Assembly (NCBI RefSeq): GCF_049546785.1
Contig: NZ_JBMWAN010000001.1
Span: 558,001-622,000 of the forward strand
Direction: 5' to 3'
DNA from: Nitrospira_D sp035465795
Lineage (GTDB): Bacteria > Nitrospirota > Nitrospiria > Nitrospirales > Nitrospiraceae
DNA: 64,000 nt
In this document: one piece after another, positions 17,155 to 24,676 of the stretch
How the letters are laid out: each line of letters begins with the position of its first letter
How positions within the stretch are numbered: position 1 is the stretch's first letter
Translations under genes and position numbers: made by a program
The notes under the pieces: generated by a model
What the model saw: the letters and a program-made list of their open reading frames with translations, nothing else
What the model was told of the DNA's origin: nothing
Database searches by the model: none

Positions 17155-18756
17155 ATGAAACTGCTTCTTGCATTGTGTTTCGTATTGTCCCTGGCAGCGC
17201 CTTCCTTCGCACAGACTTACCAGCCCTTTCAGATCGCGCGGCCGGTCGGGGTCGGCACAGCAGGCACGGGCCTTCACGCCAGCAACCGCATTTATCGCGC
17301 CTATGCCGGCATCCCGTACCAGATTCATGCCGATGCCGTCGGAGGTCGCTGGCCCTATACCTATAGTCTGAGCGGGGCGCCGACCGGCATGACCATTGAG
17401 CCGGGGCCCTGCACCAACATCGGGCCACGGGGTTGTACGGCTGGAACAATCACCTGGTCAAATCCGACAACCGGGACGACCAACCCTATTACCGTCACGA
17501 TTCGTGATGCCGATGGCCGGTCCGTCACGGGGACCTGGTCGATCAACGTTTCCACCAGGATTGGAGCCGACGGGTTTTGCTTTCTCGATGCGAACAACGG
17601 GAACGATAGCAGCGGCACTGGCTCGCTGGCCGCACCGTTTCGATCCATTGCCAGAGCCTATGCAGCCTGCGGAGCACGGTCGATTATCTATTTCCGTGCG
17701 GGGACCTATACCATTGATCCATCCATTGAGGACGGCAGCAACCCCGGTGACTGCGGCCGGCGCGTCTTGTGGTATGAGCCAAGTCGAGGAGTGACTTGGC
17801 TGGCCTATCCAGGCCAGACCCCCGTGATCGATTTCGAGTCGACGGGCAACATCCAGCCCTGCTTTCAGATGCAGGGAGAGAATATCTGGATTGATGGCCT
17901 GGAAATCCGCAACGTGGGAAGCATCGGTTTCAAGCTGAACTTGCGAAGCGGCGGTTACGGGGCCGTGGTCCGCAACGTCAATGCCCATGATCTCAGGGCT
18001 GGATTGGATGGGAGTAATTCCTCCTTCTTCCTGTGGACCCGTTGCGACAATTGCCCGACGTGGTTTGATACGGTCCAAAACAGTTATTTCGCCAATGTGT
18101 TGAGCGATGGCTGCTCATTGAAGGTCTACGGGGTTCAGCGCGGGATCTTTGAGACCAGCGCCTATTCCAGGACCACCTATAATGAGGCGACCATTGCTCT
18201 CAAGGGCACCGTGCCTAATTACACCGTGCGGGCCAATACGTTTGCGTCCGACGTAATAACGGGCGTCGGCGGCAACATGGACACGGCTTCCGTTCCGACG
18301 GGCGGGGAGATCTATCATAATTTATCGCGGGCGTCGGGCACGAATGACGTGACTGGCACGATCACAATCGGCGTCGCAAAGATCTCCTCGATCGCCCTAA
18401 CCCAGGTGTATCGCAATACCTTCATCGGTCAAGTCACCGTGTCCAGGACTACATCGACAGATGGTCCCTACTACTTCTACAATAATGTTATTGTGAATAG
18501 TACCGGCGGAACGGGTGGCTCATGCGCCCGGAGGTTAAGCTGCTACTACGTAACAGACTATAGCCGCATCAACCTCCAGACCAATAATCTCCAGGGAGCT
18601 CCCGGTGATGGGATCGTGGATGCAAATGGGCTGCTTCAAGGCAGCTACCGCACCACCTGGATCGGTCAACGCGGGTTTGAATTGGCGGGTACCGCGACAA
18701 GCGGCGGGACGGACACGACACCTCCTGCGGCACCTCAAAACGTACAACTTTTCTGA
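17155..18756 (+). CDS. Secreted Ig-like/right-handed beta-helix protein (paralogue 1)
   Basis: A 533-residue secreted protein. MKLLLALCFVLSLAAPSFAQ is a clean Sec signal peptide and favours the start at 17155, although 17005 has the better ribosome site. Residues ~25-140 form a putative-Ig (PIG/cadherin-like) domain (YTYSLSGAPTGMTI, ITVTIRDADGRSV). From ~150 to the end is a DUF1565-type right-handed parallel beta-helix (FLDANNGNDSSGTGS, YFRAGTYTI, IWIDGLEIRNV). Such folds belong to polysaccharide lyases, epimerases or binding proteins. It shares layout and motifs with the gene at 19314. Transcription from the sigma-54 promoter at 16833 would tie it to the PrsK/PrsR regulon. It lacks a PEP-CTERM tail. 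Activity on the EPS is inference. Confidence 0.82.
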   Translation: MKLLLALCFVLSLAAPSFAQTYQPFQIARPVGVGTAGTGLHASNRIYRAYAGIPYQIHADAVGGRWPYTYSLSGAPTGMTIEPGPCTNIGPRGCTAGTITWSNPTTGTTNPITVTIRDADGRSVTGTWSINVSTRIGADGFCFLDANNGNDSSGTGSLAAPFRSIARAYAACGARSIIYFRAGTYTIDPSIEDGSNPGDCGRRVLWYEPSRGVTWLAYPGQTPVIDFESTGNIQPCFQMQGENIWIDGLEIRNVGSIGFKLNLRSGGYGAVVRNVNAHDLRAGLDGSNSSFFLWTRCDNCPTWFDTVQNSYFANVLSDGCSLKVYGVQRGIFETSAYSRTTYNEATIALKGTVPNYTVRANTFASDVITGVGGNMDTASVPTGGEIYHNLSRASGTNDVTGTITIGVAKISSIALTQVYRNTFIGQVTVSRTTSTDGPYYFYNNVIVNSTGGTGGSCARRLSCYYVTDYSRINLQTNNLQGAPGDGIVDANGLLQGSYRTTWIGQRGFELAGTATSGGTDTTPPAAPQNVQLF

Positions 18757-19313
18757 GGGCCGAAGTACGTGAGACTGTAAGCCCGGGACTGGCCCAAGGG
18801 CTACCATTGCGCGTACTGGCGCAGCTCTTGGGCCCATCCCCCCGGCACTCTGAGCCGCACAAGGCGGCTCGCAATACCGTGCAGGTCCCGTTCCTATAGG
18901 TAGGGCCTGCACGACACAGACCTAGCCGCTGGATCAGGCCCGTCAGCCACGGCAGCAGTGCACACTCCTCAAGCCCTGGCTCTGCTAGTATCTCCCGCCC
19001 CACCTCCGTCAGGGCTGTTCGCCTGAACAGATTGCCGGACGACTCCACCGCTCGCATCCCGGCAATATGAGCATCCCCGTGTCGACTGAAACCAGCTAGT
19101 CGGCCCTATATGGATTGCCATGCGGCCCACTGCAAATCGAACGGCCGGCAAGGCTACGTCAGAGTCGCCGCTCCTTTGATCTGATATGTCACCTCCCGGT
19201 GGCCCTGGTGAAGCATGGCCACCACGTAGCACACTGGCCGAACTTCCGGAGCTTCCTCTTACAAGCAGAGGAAACATTGTGATACCGTCATTGCTCTAGC
19301 CAGGAGCGCCAAC
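18757..19313. other. GC-rich structured non-coding stretch
   Basis: 557 nt between the beta-helix paralogues. It contains a perfect hairpin, GAGCCGC-ACAAG-GCGGCTC (18852-18870), flanked by short arms GCAC/GTGC. A long imperfect inverted repeat (TGGCCCAAGGGCT near 18790 with AGCTCTTGGGCCCA near 18820-18833) adjoins it. Minus-strand frames here lack homology. It could be a decayed mobile element or the 3' end of a structured RNA. A modest -24/-12-like match (TGGCCACCACGTAGCA, 19216-19231) lies before the next gene. Confidence 0.4.
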
Positions 19314-20957
19314 ATGATGCGAATCAAGCACGCACTCACCATACTGTGCCTGTGCACAGCAACAGCGACGTTAGCCTTTACAGAAATAGCACTCGGCGCG
19401 ATTTATCCGCTGGAATTAGCGTTTCCGCGTGCTGCCGGAAGCGCTCCTACGGAGGGACAGCCGGCGATCAGTCCGAACCACAGGATTTTCTGGGCCTATC
19501 CGGGAATAGAATACAACATCCGTGCATCTGTTATAGGTGGGACGTACCCCTACTCTTTCTCACTGACCAATGCACCTTCCGGGATGACCATTAATTCGAC
19601 GACCGGCGAAATCTCATGGCCCAACCCCCAGAATGGCAATAGCGTAACCCCTACCATCACCGTACGGGATGCTGAGAACTCAACCGTGAGTGCAAGCTGG
19701 ACAATCACCGTCGATGCCAGCCGATTCATTTTTATTGATGCAGTCAATGGAAGGGAATGGGACGTTACTAATCCTGGCACAGGGACTGTATCAAACCCTC
19801 TCAAGAGAATTCGTGATATGTGGGAGGGAGACATCTATGAATCCAAACGGCGGAAAAGCCATGTAAACAAAATCGCGTACTTCCGTGAAGGCACTTATCA
19901 TATTGATGGGACCATTGAACGCTACGGGAGCCTTGGGATGGGGCGCATGGCGGTCCTCGACGCATTCAAGCCCGTCGCCTGGCTGGCCTACCCTGGCGAA
20001 ACACCGACCATTGACGGCCAATGTTTCGCGGCAGATCCGCAAATCGGCGCGCGCCCCTGTAACAAGAGCAATCATATTTCATTTTACGACACCGCGAATA
20101 ATACCTACATCGACGGGTTTCGAGTGGTGAACATGGCGTACCATGCGTTCCGTGTCGGAGGGACAGGTCACTATCAGGTCTTTCGGCGCAACCACTTTAA
20201 TCGGCTGGGACCAACAGAGCCGGGCGTCAATGAGGGCTGGATCACGACCATCTCCAGTCGCAGTGCGGAGATGGGGTCTTATATGACGATCCAGGATAAT
20301 ATTTTTGAGGACGTCGACCGGGGAGCTTTTATTAAGCTGTACTCAACCCAGCGTACCCTTATCGAGGACAACATTTGCCGAACCGCCTATGACTCAACCG
20401 GCGGCAGTAATACGGAAGGAATTGCCATTAAGGGAGGACCGCTGGACAGAATCACTGTTCGCCACAACATTGTTTATGATTTTGTGCACAAGGGCATCGG
20501 TGGCAATATGCATCCCCTGAGCAGCGCCGAGATCTTGTTCAATCGGGTATATAACGTTACAAACTTCGGCAAATATGCGTATGGAACCGGGACTGCTGTC
20601 GAAATGAACCAAGATGGCTTGGCAAACAACGTCCACATCTATCGGAACACCTTTGTCGGTCGGGTTTCCGTAAGAAACACCGACTCCAGCGACGGGCCAT
20701 TCACCTTCTCAACTAACGTTATCATTAACAACGATCCGGGGAGTCATATCTATTACGACAATGTATCTGATCCCTCAAGGATAGTTGCGACCGACAATTT
20801 AGTTGGCGCACCGTCTCAAAATATCATCGATCAGGGCCTCAACTTGACCTCGGCTTATTCGTCCTATGTGGGAACGCGCGGATATCAACTGAATGCCACC
20901 GGCGAAACCCTCCCCGCCCCTGCCAGCTTGAGCAGTGGGGGGCTGTTCGGCAGGTGA
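19314..20957 (+). CDS. Secreted Ig-like/right-handed beta-helix protein (paralogue 2)
   Basis: A 547-residue secreted protein. The start is an ATG pair at 19314 after AGGAG. The signal peptide ends near residue 26 (ALGA). An Ig-like domain (YSFSLTNAPSGMTI, TITVRDAENSTVSASWTITV) is followed by a DUF1565/beta-helix region (FIDAVNGREWD, YFREGTYHIDG, NTYIDGFRVV, MTIQDNIFEDV). Domain order and motifs match the 17155 gene, so the two are tandem paralogues diverged in the helix. Its C-terminus (ASLSSGGLFGR) differs from that of paralogue 1, and no PEP-CTERM tail is present. Likely roles are EPS lyase, epimerase or polymer-binding matrix protein. Catalytic residues cannot be assigned from sequence alone. 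Confidence 0.8.
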   Translation: MMRIKHALTILCLCTATATLAFTEIALGAIYPLELAFPRAAGSAPTEGQPAISPNHRIFWAYPGIEYNIRASVIGGTYPYSFSLTNAPSGMTINSTTGEISWPNPQNGNSVTPTITVRDAENSTVSASWTITVDASRFIFIDAVNGREWDVTNPGTGTVSNPLKRIRDMWEGDIYESKRRKSHVNKIAYFREGTYHIDGTIERYGSLGMGRMAVLDAFKPVAWLAYPGETPTIDGQCFAADPQIGARPCNKSNHISFYDTANNTYIDGFRVVNMAYHAFRVGGTGHYQVFRRNHFNRLGPTEPGVNEGWITTISSRSAEMGSYMTIQDNIFEDVDRGAFIKLYSTQRTLIEDNICRTAYDSTGGSNTEGIAIKGGPLDRITVRHNIVYDFVHKGIGGNMHPLSSAEILFNRVYNVTNFGKYAYGTGTAVEMNQDGLANNVHIYRNTFVGRVSVRNTDSSDGPFTFSTNVIINNDPGSHIYYDNVSDPSRIVATDNLVGAPSQNIIDQGLNLTSAYSSYVGTRGYQLNATGETLPAPASLSSGGLFGR

Positions 20958-21100
20958 GATTGGGGGGGAACTTACCCTCTTAACGGTGACGCCTTTGAGA
21001 AGCACTACAATCGAGCCAGGCGGAAACGCATAATGAGCCATGGGACACACAGCAGAGATGTTACGCCATACACGCCCCTCTGGGGGGGGGAGGCAGAGAT

Positions 21101-21688
21101 ATGATTGAGGGGATTGCGGAACTTGTCGTGTGGCTATGCGGGGGGTTTTGGAAGCTGAGGGAGAGGATCGCTGGTTGCAAGTTCGAACCGCTAAGGCAAT
21201 TGTACTTATTGCTTTATTATCTATACCTTCGAAAGTTCGGAAGTTTTATTGGTCATACGGTGAAGTTTTCCACGAGGCCTTGTTTCCCCCATGGATTTCA
21301 CGGGGTCTTCATCGCTGGCGGTACGAAAATTGGAGAAAATTGTGTCATTTTTCATCATGTGACAATTGGCGCAAACCCCACGCCGTTTTCCAAGACAACG
21401 GGTATTCCAACGATCGGAGATAATTGCTACATCGGTGTCGGCGCCGTGATCATCGGAGCCGTTAAAATCGGACATAACTGTCGGATCGGGGCTAATTGCA
21501 CAGTAGCTTCAGACATTCCAGATAACTCAGTAGTCGTATCTTCTCAAGCAAGAATAATCACAAAGACTACTCCACCCGACAATAGATATTTCCGTTGGTC
21601 ACCAAAGGGCCCCGTCTATTTTAAAGACGGCAAATGGATATTGGAGACAGACAAGGCCGTGATTGACAATCTGAAAAATGCGCTGTAG
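21101..21688 (+). CDS. Serine acetyltransferase-like hexapeptide acyltransferase
   Basis: A 195-residue left-handed beta-helix acyltransferase. The ATG at 21101 follows a strong GGGGGAGG site. After a helical N-terminal region (about 1-60), hexapeptide repeats run about 70-160 (IGENCVIFHHVTIGANP, IGDNCYIGVGAVIIGAVKIG, IGANCTVASDIPDNSVV). This is the pattern of CysE/LbH-SAT transferases, which use acetyl-CoA. The H-H pair in VIFHHVTIG fits the catalytic histidine region. In this setting it more likely O- or N-acetylates an EPS sugar than serine; the acceptor is inference. It is the last + strand gene before the main minus-strand cluster. A shorter relative is at 28079. Confidence 0.83.
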   Translation: MIEGIAELVVWLCGGFWKLRERIAGCKFEPLRQLYLLLYYLYLRKFGSFIGHTVKFSTRPCFPHGFHGVFIAGGTKIGENCVIFHHVTIGANPTPFSKTTGIPTIGDNCYIGVGAVIIGAVKIGHNCRIGANCTVASDIPDNSVVVSSQARIITKTTPPDNRYFRWSPKGPVYFKDGKWILETDKAVIDNLKNAL

Positions 21689-21890
21689 TTATCATCCGCC
21701 CCCGGACAAAAGATTTCTAGCAGTTGGGTTTAGCCTAGCCCCAAATTATCGAAGGACTCAAGGCTATCGCTATTGACTGCGTCAACTCTACCGGGCTTGC
21801 AGGTAGTGCGTCCTTCCGTGTTGATCGTCGCATGCTGCTGGTACTGAATCCTTGACTGGGAAACTTACGGTTTTCGCACGCACTAACGTT

Positions 21891-22922
21891 CTAACTGTGG
21901 ATGGGTGCGGGCAGGAGACCACGAAGAATCGCGTTCCAGAGAAACAGTATTTCAAGTCGCACCTCTTCTCTAAAGCTCAGATCAGGCGTCCAACCAGGCT
22001 GCTCTCTCAGATAGTCGAGTATTTCTGATGCAGGCGCAAACCACCCGTTTCGTGAAGCCAGGTCTTTCAATCGAGCCTCGAACCTGGGGTGCGGCCCCCC
22101 GTCTTTATTGAAGCTGCCTGCCCCCATATGAGTATAAACCAGACACACGCCTCCCTCACGTTCAAGCCGGTCGAGATTCTCAGGCCGGAGTAGCTCATCG
22201 AACCAGTCAAGATTATCTCCATCCGCGGTCGGGAACCAATAATTCACATACGGCTTATCCGAGAGCCGGTACGGCATCGAGGGGTTTATCGTAAGAAGGT
22301 TGATATCCCCATACGTGAATTGATTCACGTACCGTACATGTTGTTTGACGAGATCCCCCCAAAAATGAGCCGATGCGCTATCCTGCCCGAAGAACTTGTG
22401 TTTCCCGATCAAGCCGTAGCCCCACTGAAATGGGGCAAAGGACCAACGGAGTTCACCCCAGTACACGTTGTCCCGATTGAGAGAGTGATTTATGTGTATC
22501 TTAGGATATTCCCCAAGAATCCCGTTAAATTCCTTGAGCCCATCGATAATGTCCTGCCGCTGACTGCTGCCGCCACGGACACCGTGCAAGGCGATTTCAA
22601 ATCCCCGCTTTTTAAGGTCGAGGATAAATGCCCGATAGGCAGGATCCTGTAGCGTATCCCCCCGGTTCGGCGGATGGGAGGGTTCATTGGATTCCAGCAC
22701 CCAGACCGTTTTGGTCGTACGGAAACCATATCGGTGCAACAATTCATAAAGCGGCTTCACCCGCTCAAGCGTAGCCATGTCGGTGTCGTCGACAATTGAA
22801 AACGCGAACCGCTTGCCACCGGGGAAGGTCACGGCCCGCGGCTCAGGAGGATACAGGAAGTAGGCGAGGGTTCCGGCCAGAATTAGGAGGATCAGGACGA
22901 TACTCTTCGCTATTCCTCGCAT
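21891..22922 (-). CDS. Polysaccharide deacetylase-like exported protein
   Basis: A 343-residue protein with an N-terminal membrane anchor (about 7-25) and an extracytoplasmic domain resembling the NodB/deacetylase TIM-barrel. FSIVDDTDM carries the paired aspartates, FEIALHGVRGG is the region where the HxxxH metal ligands usually lie, and YTHMGAGSF is a later barrel strand. The second metal histidine of HxxxH is not obvious, so catalysis may be altered or metal binding rearranged. It is the 3'-most gene of the minus-strand cluster and sits directly after an SGNH hydrolase, an arrangement seen where EPS acylation is edited. The assignment to the fold is moderately sure; substrate unknown. Confidence 0.68.
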   Translation of the reverse strand: MRGIAKSIVLILLILAGTLAYFLYPPEPRAVTFPGGKRFAFSIVDDTDMATLERVKPLYELLHRYGFRTTKTVWVLESNEPSHPPNRGDTLQDPAYRAFILDLKKRGFEIALHGVRGGSSQRQDIIDGLKEFNGILGEYPKIHINHSLNRDNVYWGELRWSFAPFQWGYGLIGKHKFFGQDSASAHFWGDLVKQHVRYVNQFTYGDINLLTINPSMPYRLSDKPYVNYWFPTADGDNLDWFDELLRPENLDRLEREGGVCLVYTHMGAGSFNKDGGPHPRFEARLKDLASRNGWFAPASEILDYLREQPGWTPDLSFREEVRLEILFLWNAILRGLLPAPIHS

Positions 22923-22975
22923 CGCCGTTGGACCTTTTTCCTGACCGCAAGATGGAATAAAAATTCGGACCGTGA

Positions 22976-24010
22976 TTAGTCGCTTGATACCAGGAGTTCC
23001 GCGATACGCCGACTTCCTTTCGCATTGAGGTGTCCGTCGAATGCGAAGTAGAAATGTTGGGGGGAGTCGAGAAACAAGTCTGCCGTGGGAACAACAGGCT
23101 TCGGGGAAAGCCGATTAAGGGTCGCCAGGGTTTCCCCGTATGTGCCGCGAATAATATCCTGCACCGGCACCAGGAGATAAATCTTGTAGTCAAAGCCGAC
23201 TCGACGGCTCAAGTCGTCCAGCTTGGCAAGGCTTTCCCTGGTCGCCGCTTCGGCGATCGCCATGCGTCCTTCGCCGGGGTCCGCCACCAGCATACTCTTG
23301 AGCATCGGCCCCCAGTGGAACTTGGCGAGGCGCAGCAACATCGAGTGCCCCAGAACGGACTCCTGTAAGCGGATCATGCGCTCGACGAGGCCGATCGTTG
23401 GCTGCTCTCTAACTGCTTGGCCCGGCGCAATTTGGTCGCCGTCCGCCCGGGCCGCGTGTTCCCGAATGTACCGGTCATAGTTGTCGACGAAGTCGTTACC
23501 GGCTGAGAAGCTGCCGCTCATCCCGAAGAAGAACAATTTTACTTCTTTGGGTTTCCATCGCCACTCGTTGATGAATTGCTCAAGTCGCTCAACCTGCTTC
23601 AATGTACCACTACCCGGTATACCGAGGTTTACACAGGTACGGTGGAGCTGCCGGCAATAGATGCTCGCGAACGTCTCGTCGTCACTGAGCCCATACCCAT
23701 ACGTGAAGGAATCGCCGATGAATATGACATCGGGATTGCCCTCGGCACCTGGCACCCGGTGCCCCTTTTCAGTAATGGTGGTCAGTGCGTCATATTCGTT
23801 AGAAACCTGCCGGTACACGCTGCCCGGTTCGAACCACCCCTTTACCGGCTTTCCATCGAGCGTCACGTTGTCCCGTCCGTCAGAAATCGGGAAGAACATC
23901 CGTGCGATTACCTCGGCAAGCAGCAGCGCCACCATGCAGGATGTCGTCAGCAAAACGATGCGTATCACCCACTCCCTTTGAACGCGAGAACTGGAAACGG
24001 CGGATTCCAT
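22976..24010 (-). CDS. Membrane-anchored SGNH/GDSL hydrolase-like protein (1)
   Basis: A 344-residue protein with one N-terminal transmembrane helix (about 17-37), so the domain faces the periplasm. The SGNH block I is VIFIGDSFTYGYG (Ser about 101). Later SGNH elements include GIPGSGT and the C-terminal FDGHLNAKGSRRIAE, with the Asp-x-x-His catalytic pair. Such proteins act as O-acyl esterases or acetyltransferases on surface polysaccharides. It lies between a deacetylase-like gene and the carbamoylation module, consistent with decorating EPS sugars. Confidence 0.82.
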   Translation of the reverse strand: MESAVSSSRVQREWVIRIVLLTTSCMVALLLAEVIARMFFPISDGRDNVTLDGKPVKGWFEPGSVYRQVSNEYDALTTITEKGHRVPGAEGNPDVIFIGDSFTYGYGLSDDETFASIYCRQLHRTCVNLGIPGSGTLKQVERLEQFINEWRWKPKEVKLFFFGMSGSFSAGNDFVDNYDRYIREHAARADGDQIAPGQAVREQPTIGLVERMIRLQESVLGHSMLLRLAKFHWGPMLKSMLVADPGEGRMAIAEAATRESLAKLDDLSRRVGFDYKIYLLVPVQDIIRGTYGETLATLNRLSPKPVVPTADLFLDSPQHFYFAFDGHLNAKGSRRIAELLVSSD

Positions 24011-24095
24011 TATCGTCTTCGATCTCCAGGGAACAAACCACGTGCAACCGGAGAAACACGGGTCACATCACCGTTTGCGATCAGGCCTGCCCCCC

Positions 24096-24248
24096 CTAAA
24101 ACAGAGTATAAATAAATGGGGCGACAGCAGAACCCTGCGTGAGGACAATCAACGCCCCCAATAGGAGCAGTACCACAATGATCGGGAGCAGCCAGAACTT
24201 CTTGCGCTCCTTCATAAAGGCCCACAATTCCAGGACGAACTCACCCAT
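24096..24248 (-). CDS. DUF5989-type small membrane protein
   Basis: A 50-residue protein (MGEFVLELWAFMKERKKFW, then one hydrophobic helix, ending APFIYTLF). The ATG at 24248 is the last plausible start in a longer frame that is otherwise antisense or overlapping. One-helix proteins of this kind recur beside SxtJ-like proteins and NodU-family carbamoyltransferases, exactly the neighbours here (17 nt after the SxtJ-like gene). It may be a small subunit or membrane anchor of that enzyme; this is inference from the conserved neighbourhood. Confidence 0.8.
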   Translation of the reverse strand: MGEFVLELWAFMKERKKFWLLPIIVVLLLLGALIVLTQGSAVAPFIYTLF

Positions 24249-24265
24249 CGTCACTCCTCCTTCAA

Positions 24266-24661
24266 CTAGAACTGATTCTTCATGTGCAACCGGGACCGTG
24301 CCGGACGAATTACCCGATAGGTATCGGCCCCCGGCACGAGCACCCGGTGCATGGAATCTTTCCCGAAGAGTCGCATGATGACCCCCATCGGGGTGATCAG
24401 CCCGTAGAAAATCACTCCCAGGAGAATCCTGGTGTTGATATAGCCAAGACCATGCCCGATTTTCATCCAGATGCGATGAATGTGCTTGAGGCTTGACGGC
24501 AGGGCCAGGCCAAGCCCGACGAGCGCCCCCCCGACGGAGATCGCCCATATCCTTGGCGAGTCCCCTCGAAAAAGGACCGGCCACAATCCAATGATCGAGA
24601 AAATTCCTCCGACCATTAGGCCGAATGTGCGCAGTTCTTTGGTTTCACTTTGCCTGGTCAT
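24266..24661 (-). CDS. SxtJ family membrane protein
   Basis: A 131-residue protein with two N-terminal hydrophobic helices (about 13-32 and 40-57), a basic amphipathic segment (LKHIHRIWMKIGHGLGYI), a third helix (about 78-97) and a charged C-terminus. The layout and GHGLGYINTRILLG motif match SxtJ-type proteins named from saxitoxin clusters, where they accompany carbamoyltransferase SxtI. The ATG at 24661 has GGAAAG upstream. It sits 15 nt downstream of the carbamoyltransferase stop. Molecular function is not established. Confidence 0.82.
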   Translation of the reverse strand: MTRQSETKELRTFGLMVGGIFSIIGLWPVLFRGDSPRIWAISVGGALVGLGLALPSSLKHIHRIWMKIGHGLGYINTRILLGVIFYGLITPMGVIMRLFGKDSMHRVLVPGADTYRVIRPARSRLHMKNQF

Positions 24662-24676
24662 GGAATTCTTTCCTTC

